This document shows positions 7,301 to 14,709 of a DNA stretch of 33,497 nucleotides, in pieces (the stretch's first letter is position 1; every line of letters starts with the position of its first letter). The DNA is taken from the NCBI GenBank assembly GCA_015661205.1, contig JACVXV010000036.1, forward strand, positions 1-33,497, given 5' to 3'. This stretch comes from Candidatus Brocadiaceae bacterium (GTDB lineage Bacteria; Planctomycetota; Brocadiia; Brocadiales; Brocadiaceae). A program made the translations under genes and the position numbers. A model generated the notes under the pieces. That model did not search any database. It saw only the letters and a program-made list of their open reading frames with translations, and had not been told where the DNA came from.

Positions 7301-9412
7301 GCAGCCAATGTTTCATGGAGTTTCACGACAACGGATACGACGGCGCCAAGCGGTTCTGCTACTATAAACAGCAACGCCACCTATGCGATCTCTACGGCAG
7401 TAACCCTGAACCTTACGGCCACCGACAACGTCGGGGTGACGGGTTATTACGCCTCGGAAACTGCTACTACCCCATCGTCGGGCGCCGCGGGTTGGACGGC
7501 TGTAACGTCAACGGCAAGCTACGGTGCAAACGTCTCGTTTACCTTAAGTAGCAGTAACGGCTCAAAGACGGTGTACGTATGGTACAAGGACGTTGCAGGG
7601 AATGTATCAAGCGCGGCAAGCGACTCCATTACCCTGGATACGACCGCGCCGACAATCGATTCAAAAAGCCCAGCCGCCGGCGCAACCGGGGTTGCCTTAA
7701 CCAGTACGATTACAGCGACCTTTAGCGAGTCGATGAATTCCTCAACCATTACCACCTCAACGTTTACCGTGAACAACGGCGCGAACAATATTAGCGGAAA
7801 CGTATCATACAGCGGCACAACGGCCACCTTTACGCCGTCATCCAACCTTTCTTCCTACACGACGTACACCGTAACGGTAATGACGGGCGTCACGGACGCG
7901 GCGGGCAATGCGATGGCGGCCAATGTTTCGTGGAGCTTCACGACGACGGATACGACGTCGCCAGGCGGTTTGGCCACCATAAACAGTAACGCCGCCTATA
8001 CGACCTCTACGGCGGTAACCCTGAACCTTACGGCCTCCGACAACGTCGGGGTGACGGGATATTACGCATCGGAATCAGCCACAACCCCTTCATCGGGCGA
8101 TGCGGGATGGACGGCGGTGACGTCAACGGCGAGTTACAGCGCAAACGTCTCGTTTTCCCTGAGCAACGGAGACGGCGCTAAAACGGTGTACGTATGGTTT
8201 AAGGATGCGGCGGGGAACGTATCAAGCGCGGCAAGCGACTCCATCACCCTGGACACAACCGCGCCGGTGATCAGTTCCAAAAGTCCTGCTAATGGCGCCA
8301 CAGGAGTGGCCTTGGTCAGCACTATTACGGCGATCTTCAGCGAGTCGATGAACTCGTCTACCATTACCACCACGACATTTACCGTGAATAACGGCGCGAG
8401 CAATATTACCGGGAGTGTGTCATACAGCGGCACAACAGCCACCTTTGCCCCGTCAACCAATCTCTCTTCCAATACAACGTACACCGTCACGATAACGACG
8501 GGGGTCGCGGATGCGGCGGGCAACGCAATGGCGGCCAATAACACGTGGAGCTTCACAACGGCTGACGCGAACGTGCCGAGCGGTCTGGTGACGATAAACA
8601 GCAATGCCGCCTATACGACCGCTACTGCCGTAACCCTGAACCTTACGGCTACGGATAATACCGGTGTGACGGGTTATTACGCCTCAGAGTCTTCTACTGC
8701 GCCGTTATCGACTGACGCGGGCTGGACGTCGGTGACTTCAGCGGCAAACTACAGCGCGGACGTCTCGTTTACCTTGAGCAGCAGTAACGACTCAAAAACG
8801 GTGTACGTGTGGTATAAGGATGCGGCTGGGAACGTGTCAGGCGCGGCAAGTGATTCCATTACCCTGGATACGACGGCGCCGACGATCAGTTCGAAAAGCC
8901 CTGCCGCCGGCGCAACCGGTGTGGCTTTAGCCAGTACGGTTGCGGCAACCTTCAGCGAGTCGATGAACTCATCCACCATTACTACCACGACGTTTACCGT
9001 GAATAACGGCGCGAGCAATATCGGCGGGAGTGTATCGTACAGTGGAACAACGGCCACCTTTACTCCATCATCCGGCCTTTCTTCCTATACGACGTACACC
9101 GTAACGGTAACAACAGGCGTTACGGACGCGGCAGGCAATGCGATGGAGGCCAATGTTGCATGGAGTTTCACGACGGCGGACACGATGGCGCCAGGCGGTT
9201 CGGCCACCATAAACAGCAATGCCACCTATAGTACCTCTACGTCGGCGACCCTGAACCTTACAGCCGCCGATAGTGTCGGAGTAACGGGTTATTATGCCTC
9301 GGAGACGGCTACCCCCCCCGTTGTCGGGCGCTGCCGGCTGGACGACGGTGACCTCTACCACCAACTACAGCGCAAACGTCCCGTTTACCATGAGCAACGG
9401 AGATGGCGCTAA
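4238..9412 (+). CDS. Giant surface repeat protein, segment 2 (SBBP propeller, FN3, Ig-like repeats)
   Basis: Second segment of the probable giant gene, one frame off segment 1. The first 35 or so codons lie in repeat DNA and the GTG at 4238 is unlikely to be a true start; recognisable protein begins near 4350 (LTYGFTVASYDKTKDLVIDP). Seven SBBP repeats of about 66 residues follow (4421 to about 5800; pattern ASTYLGG, GNVYVTGYT, DFP, DVFVSKL), enough for one seven-bladed beta-propeller. An FN3-like domain lies at about 5812-6100 (SSATLNGTV, TTYYYRIAA). Then comes the array of alternating Ig-like modules: a YYASE/KTVYVWYKDAAGNVS module and an SbsA-type Ig module (SKSPAAGATGVAL, TFSESMN, ATFTPSS). 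The true frame is lost at a run of eight C (9312-9319); the last 31 codons after it are out of frame. Family members are extracellular structural or adhesion proteins. Confidence 0.8.
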   Translation: MGGKLGSRGARGRGRASRSKSESKSPKSEIRNPKLEAQNQKLTYGFTVASYDKTKDLVIDPLLASTFLGGAGDDSGYAITRDSSGNVYVTGSTNSSDFPATSGAYDTTFNSIMATDVFISKLDSGLTSLLASTYLGGYDGDYGRAIAIDAGGNVYVAGYTNAANFPTTGGAYSTTYNGGSYDIFVSKLNNGLTSLQASTFLGGSNNEYGKALAIDTSGNIYVMGYTDSTDFPTTSRVYSSSYNGGFYDVFVSKLDSGLTSLSASTYLGGSGDDNGYAITLDTGGNVYVTGYTDSRGFPTTSGSYDTSYNGSEDVFISKLNSGLTSLQASTFLGSSSSDYGKALAIDTSGNIYVMGYTASTDFPITSGVYDTTYNGGTYDVFVANLDGGLTNLQASTYLGGANDDYGYSLAIDTSGNVYMAGYTDSTDFPVTSGSYNTSHNGGEDVFVSKLNSGLTSLQASTYLGGSGTDDGYSLTLDAGGNVYVTGQTASTGFPATNGAYDTSFNNGAYDVFVSKLDGDLSASLPPTVITGTATGITSSSATLNGTVTANGLPTTAWFNYGTVSASYTGTSTTQSVSGTSSASVSIGISGLSAATTYYYRIAANNSVGTSTGRELSFSTAAADTTAPSGSATVNSNATYVTSTAATLNLTATDGVGVTDYYASESATTPLSGASGWTAVTATTSYSANVSFTLSNGDGAKTVYVWYKDAAGNVSSAASDSITLDTTAPTVSSQSPASGATGVALSSTITATFSESMNASSITTSTFTVNNGVNNISGSVSYSGTTATFTPSSSLSSYTTYTVTVTTGVTDAAGNAMAANVTWRFITADTTAPSGSATINSNATYTTSTAVTLNLTATDNVGVTGYYASETATAPLSGAAGWTTVTSATGYSANAPFTLSNGDGAKTVYVWYKDATGNVSSAASDSITLDTTAPTIISKSPAAGTTGVALTSTITASFSESMNSSTITTTTFTVNNGANNISGSVSYSGTTATFTPSSGLSSYTTYTATVTTSVTDAAGNAMAANVSWSFTTTDTTAPSGSATINSNATYAISTAVTLNLTATDNVGVTGYYASETATTPSSGAAGWTAVTSTASYGANVSFTLSSSNGSKTVYVWYKDVAGNVSSAASDSITLDTTAPTIDSKSPAAGATGVALTSTITATFSESMNSSTITTSTFTVNNGANNISGNVSYSGTTATFTPSSNLSSYTTYTVTVMTGVTDAAGNAMAANVSWSFTTTDTTSPGGLATINSNAAYTTSTAVTLNLTASDNVGVTGYYASESATTPSSGDAGWTAVTSTASYSANVSFSLSNGDGAKTVYVWFKDAAGNVSSAASDSITLDTTAPVISSKSPANGATGVALVSTITAIFSESMNSSTITTTTFTVNNGASNITGSVSYSGTTATFAPSTNLSSNTTYTVTITTGVADAAGNAMAANNTWSFTTADANVPSGLVTINSNAAYTTATAVTLNLTATDNTGVTGYYASESSTAPLSTDAGWTSVTSAANYSADVSFTLSSSNDSKTVYVWYKDAAGNVSGAASDSITLDTTAPTISSKSPAAGATGVALASTVAATFSESMNSSTITTTTFTVNNGASNIGGSVSYSGTTATFTPSSGLSSYTTYTVTVTTGVTDAAGNAMEANVAWSFTTADTMAPGGSATINSNATYSTSTSATLNLTAADSVGVTGYYASETATPPVVGRCRLDDGDLYHQLQRKRPVYHEQRRWR
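4245..4362. repeat. G-rich and CGAAATCC-type repeat insertion at the first frame break
   Basis: A G-rich run (GGGGAGCAGGGGAGCAAGGG and two G5 tracts at 4269-4273 and 4275-4279) is followed by tandem CCGAAATCCGAAATCCGAAA units and CTCGAAGCTCAAAACC. The same CGAAATCC/CTCGAAA motif recurs at 20091-20130 and, inverted and shorter, at 21938-21962. It sits where segment 1 and segment 2 of the giant gene change frame. Confidence 0.7.
4421..5800 (+). repeat. Seven SBBP (beta-propeller) repeats
   Basis: Seven tandem units of 195-201 bases encode about 66 residues each. Each starts with an ASTFLGG or ASTYLGG motif and ends with DVFVSKL and GLTSL. Seven units would be enough for one closed seven-bladed propeller. 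Confidence 0.85.
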
Positions 9413-12400
9413 AACGGTGTACGTATGGTTTAAGGATGTGGCGGGGAACGTATCAAGCGCGGCAAGCGACTCCATTACCCTGGACACAACCGCGCCGGCG
9501 ATTATTTCCAAAAGCCCTGCTGCCGGCGCAACCGGTGCGGCCTTAGCCAGCACGGTTACGGCAACCTTCAGCGAGTCAATGAACTCGTCAACCATTACGA
9601 CTTCAACGTTTACCGTGAATAACGGCGCAAGCAATATCAGCGGGAGCGTATCGTACAGCGGCGCAACGGCCACCTTCACGCCGTCATCCAGCCTTTCTTC
9701 CTACACGACGTACACCGTTACGGTAACGACGGGCGTAACGGACGCCGCGGGTAATGCGATGGCGGCTAATGCCTCGTGGAGTTTCACGACGACGGATGCA
9801 ACGGCGCCGACCGGTTCGGCGACTATAAACAGTAACGCCACCTATACGACCTCTGCAACGGCAACCCTGAACCTCACGGCCACCGACAGTGTCGGAGTGA
9901 CGGGATATTACGCCTCGGAGTCATCCACAACTCCTTCGTCGGGTGATGCGGGGTGGACGGCAGTGGCGTCTTCAACCGGCTACAGCGCAAACGTTTCGTT
10001 TACCTTGAGCAGCAGTAACGGCGTAAAGACGGTATACGTGTGGTTTAAGGATGCGGCTGGGAACGTATCGGGCGCGGCAAGTGACTCCATCACACTGGAC
10101 ACAACTGCGCCGACGATTATTTCCAAAAGTCCAGCGTCCGGTGCAAACGGAGTGTCTCTGTCAAGCACGATTACGGCGATCTTTAGCGAGTCGATGGACT
10201 CGTCAACCATTACCACATCAACGTTTACCGTGAATAACGGCACAAGCAATATCGGCGGGAGCGTGTCGTACAGCGGTACAACGGCCACCTTTACGCCGTC
10301 ATCCAGCCTTTCTTCCTACACGACGTACACCGTTACGGTAACGACGGGGGTCACGGATGCGGCGGGTAATGCGATGGCGGCCAATGCTGCGTGGAGTTTC
10401 ACGGCGGCGGATGCGACGTCGCCCAGCGGCTCGGTAACCATAAACGGCAACGCCGCCTATACGGTCTCTACAGCAGTAACCCTGAACCTTACGGCCACCG
10501 ATAATCTTGGGGTGACGGGTTATTATGCCTCGGAGTCGTCCACCACTCCTTCATCGGGCGATGCAGGATGGACGTCCGTGGCCGCCGCAGCCAACTACAG
10601 CGCAAACGTCTCGTTTACCCTGAGCAGCAGTAATGGAGAGAAAAAGGTGTATGTATGGTATAAGGACGTGGACGGAAATGTATCGGGTTTGGCAAGTGAT
10701 ACCATTACCCTGGACACAACCGCTCCGACGATCAGTTCAAAAAGCCCGGTCGCGGGCGCAACCGGGGTTGCCTTATCCAGCACGGTTACGGCAACCTTCA
10801 GCGAGTCGATGAACTCGTCTACCGTTACTACTACGACGTTTACCGTAAATAACGGCTCAAGCAATATCAGCGGGAGCGTATCGTACGGCGGCACAACGGC
10901 CACCTTTACGCCGTTATCCAGCCTTTCTTCCCACACGACGTACACCGTAACGGTGACAACGGGTGTAACGGACGCGGCAGGCAATGCGATGGCGGCCAAC
11001 GCTTCGTGGAGTTTCACGACGACGGATGCGACGTCGCCAGGCGGTTCGGCAACCATAAACAGCAACGCTACCTATTCGGCCTCTACGGCGGCAACCCTGA
11101 ACCTTACGGCTACTGACAACGTTGGGGTGGCGGGTTATTACACATCAGAGTCCTCTACTTCCCCGTTATCGGGCGCCGCCGGTTGGACGTCCGTGACGTC
11201 AACGGCAAACTACAGCGCAAACGTCTCGTTTACCCTGAGCAACGGCGACGGCGCTAAAACGGTGTACGTATGGTTTAAGGATGCGGCTGGGAACGTATCA
11301 AGCGCGGCGAGTGACTCCATCACCCTGGACACAACCGCTCCAACCATCAGTTCAAAAAGCCCAGCCGCTGGCGCAACCGGGGTGGCCTTAGCCAGTACGG
11401 TTACGGCTACTTTCAGCGAATCAATGAACTCGTCTTCCATTACAACCTCAACATTTACGGTAAATAATGGCGCAAATAATATCAGCGGAAGTGTATCATA
11501 CAGCAACACAACGGCCACCTTTACGCCGGCGTCCAACCTTTCTTCCTACACGACGTACACCGTTACGATAACGACGGGGGTAACGGACGCAGCGGGTAAT
11601 GCGCTGGCGGCCAATGCTGCGTGGAGTTTCACGACAACGGATACGACGTCGCCAGGCGGTTCTGCTACCATAAACAGCAACGCCACCTATACAACCTCTA
11701 CGGCGGTAACTCTGAACCTTACGGCCACCGATAATGTTGGGGTGACGGGTTATTATGCCTCAGAGACCTCTACTGCCCCGTTATCGGGTGCTGCCGGTTG
11801 GACGACAGTGGCGTCGATAACCGGCTACAGCGCAAATGTCTCGTTTACCCTGAGCAGCAGCAACGGTTCAAAGACGGTGTACGTATGGTATAAGGATGCG
11901 GCAGGGAATGTATCAAGTGCGGCTAGTGACGCAATTACCCTGGACACAACCGCGCCAACGATTATTTCCAAAAGTCCTGCCGCCGGCGCTACGGGGGTGG
12001 CCTTAATCAGCGACGTTATGGCTACCTTCAGCGAATCGATGAACTCGTCAACCATTACTACTTCGACGTTTACCGTGAATGACGGCGCGAGCAACATCGG
12101 TGGGAGTGTATCGTACAGTGGTACAACAGCCACCTTCGCTCCGTCAACCGATCTATCTTCCAATACAACGTACACGGTAACGATAACGACGGGGGCAGCG
12201 GATGTGGCGGGCAACGCGATGGCGGCCAATACTACGTGGAGCTTTACGACGGCCGATGTGAACGTTCCGAGCGGTTTGGTGACGATAAACAGCGATGCTA
12301 CCTATACGACCTCTGCTGCCGTAACCCTGAATCTTGAAGCAACAGACGGGGCGGGAGTGACGGGTTATTATGCCTCAGAGTCATCTACAACCCCTTCGCT

Positions 12401-14709
12401 TAGCGATGCCGGGTGGACGGCGGTAACGTCCACAACCTACTATAGCGCCAACGTCTCGTTTACCCTGAGCGGTAGTAATGGAGAGAAGCCGGTTTACGTG
12501 TGGTATAAGGATGCGGACGGAAACGTATCAAGCGTGGCAAGAGACATTATTATCCTCGACACAACCTCGCCGACGATCAGTTCGAAAAGCCCTTCCAACG
12601 GCGCAACAGGGGTATCTGCAAGCAGTACGATTGCGGCGACCTTCAGCGAGTCGATGAACTCGTCCACCATTACCACCACGACTTTTACCGTGAATAACGG
12701 CGTGATTAATATCAGCGGGAGCGTATCATACAGCGGCACAACGGCAACCTTTACGCCGTCATCCAACCTTTCTTCTTACACGACGTACACTGTAACGATA
12801 ATTACCGGTATAACAGATGCAGCGGGCAATGCGATGGCGGCTAATGCTGTGTGGAGTTTCACCACGGCAGATACAACGGCGCCGGGCGGCGGTTCGGTAA
12901 CCATTAACAGCAACGCCTCCTATACGGCATCCACGGCGGCAACACTGAACCTTACGGCTACCGACAACGTCGAAGTGACCGGTTATTATGCCTCAGAGAA
13001 CTCTGCTACCCCGTCATCGGACGATTCCGGCTGGACGTCGGTTACGTCAACGGCAAGCTACAGCGCCAATGTCTCGTTTACCCTGAGCAGTAGTAACGAT
13101 GAGAAGAAGGTGTACGTGTGGTACAAGGACGCCCGGGGAAATATGTCAACGGCGGTAAACGATACGATATCTCTGGACGCCTCTACCCCCACGGGCGTAA
13201 TAACGATAAACAGCGATGCGGCTTTTGTGGGTACGACTACGGCGACCCTTAACCTGTCGGGTACCGATACGGCAGGGGTTGTCGGTTACTACACATCGAC
13301 CGGTTCCAGTACGCCGTCTGCAGATGCGGGAGGCTGGACGTCCGCCACCTCCACGACCAGCTACCGTGCGGACGTTTCCTACAGCCTTGCCTCAGGAGAC
13401 GGGACGAAGACGATGTATGCGTGGTATAAGGACGCGGCGGGGAATGTGTCAAATACGGCAAGCGACTCTATCACCCTGGACGCAACCGCGCCAACGGTCA
13501 ATTCCCAAAACCCCGTCGCCGGCGCAACCGGTGTTGCCTTAACCAGCGCGATTTCGGCGGCATTTAGCGAGCCGATGAACTCGTCAACCATTACAAACTC
13601 AACGTTTACGGTGAATAACGGCGTGACCAATATCGGCGGGAGTATATCGTACAGTGGCGCGACGGCTACCTTTACGCCATCATCCGTGCTTTCTTCTTAC
13701 ACGACGTACACCGTAACGGTAACGACGGAAGTAACGGACGCGGCAGGCAATGCGATGGCGTCCAATGCAACGTGGAGTTTCACGACAACGGATGCGACAT
13801 CGCCAAGCGGAACGGTGTCCATAAACAGCAACGCCACCTATACGGCCTCTACAACGGTAACCCTAAACCTTACCGCTACGGATGGGGTAGGGGTGACGGG
13901 TTATTACGCCTCAGAATCGTCTACAACCCCTTCGTCAGGCGATGCAGGGTGGACGGCAGTGACGTCTTCCGCAAGCTTTAGCGCAAACGTCTCGTTTACC
14001 TTAAGCGGCAGTGATGGAGAGAAAAAGGTGTACGTGTGGTATAAGGATGTGGACGGGAACGTATCCGGCGCGGCAAGTGATACCATTATCCTGGACACAA
14101 CCGCGCCGACGATTGTTTCCAAAAGCCCTGTCGCCGGCGCAACCGGGGTTGCCTTAACCAGTACCATTACGGCGGTCTTCAGCGAGTCTATGAACTCTTC
14201 CACCATGAACGCCACGACGTTTACCGTGAGTAACAGCGTGAGCAATATCAGCGGGAGTGTGTCGTACAGCGGCACAACGGCCATCTTTACGCTATCGGCA
14301 AGCCTCTCTTCCTACACGACGTACACCGTAACAATAACGACCGGTGTACAGGACGTGGCGGGCAATGCGATGGTGGCCAATGTTGTGTGGAGTTTCACGA
14401 CGGCGGACACGACGGCGCCGGGCGGTTCGGTAACCATAAACGGTAACGCAGCAGAAATAACCTCCACAACGGCAACCCTGAACCTTATCGCAACGGATGC
14501 GGTAGGTGTGACCGGTTATTACGCCTCAGAGTCGTCTACAACCCCATCGTCCGGCGCCGCCGGTTGGACGACCGTGGCGACGACGGTGAGCTACAGTGCA
14601 AATGTCTCGTTTACCCTGAGTAACGGCGACGGCGTTAAAACGGTGTACGTATGGTATAAGGACGCGGCAGGGAACGTGTCAGGCGCGGCAAGTGACACAA
14701 TTATACTTA
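6104..14709 (+). repeat. Tandem array of about 615-base composite Ig-like units
   Basis: Units begin near 6104, 6719, 7335, 7950, 8563, 9179, 9796, 10411, 11026, 11640, 12255 and 12870, then 13792 and 14408. An extra half unit sits at about 13180. Each full unit is a 100-residue YYASE/KTVYVW module followed by a 105-residue SbsA-type Ig module. I count 15 of the first and 13 of the second. The unit starting at 12870 and the last one lack the second module. DNA identity between units is high by eye, which points to recent duplication or gene conversion. Confidence 0.85.

Noticed and set aside
6104-14709. CRISPR array
   Set aside because: The repeats are 300-615 bases long and encode protein domains; no short repeat with unique spacers of constant length exists here or elsewhere in the window.
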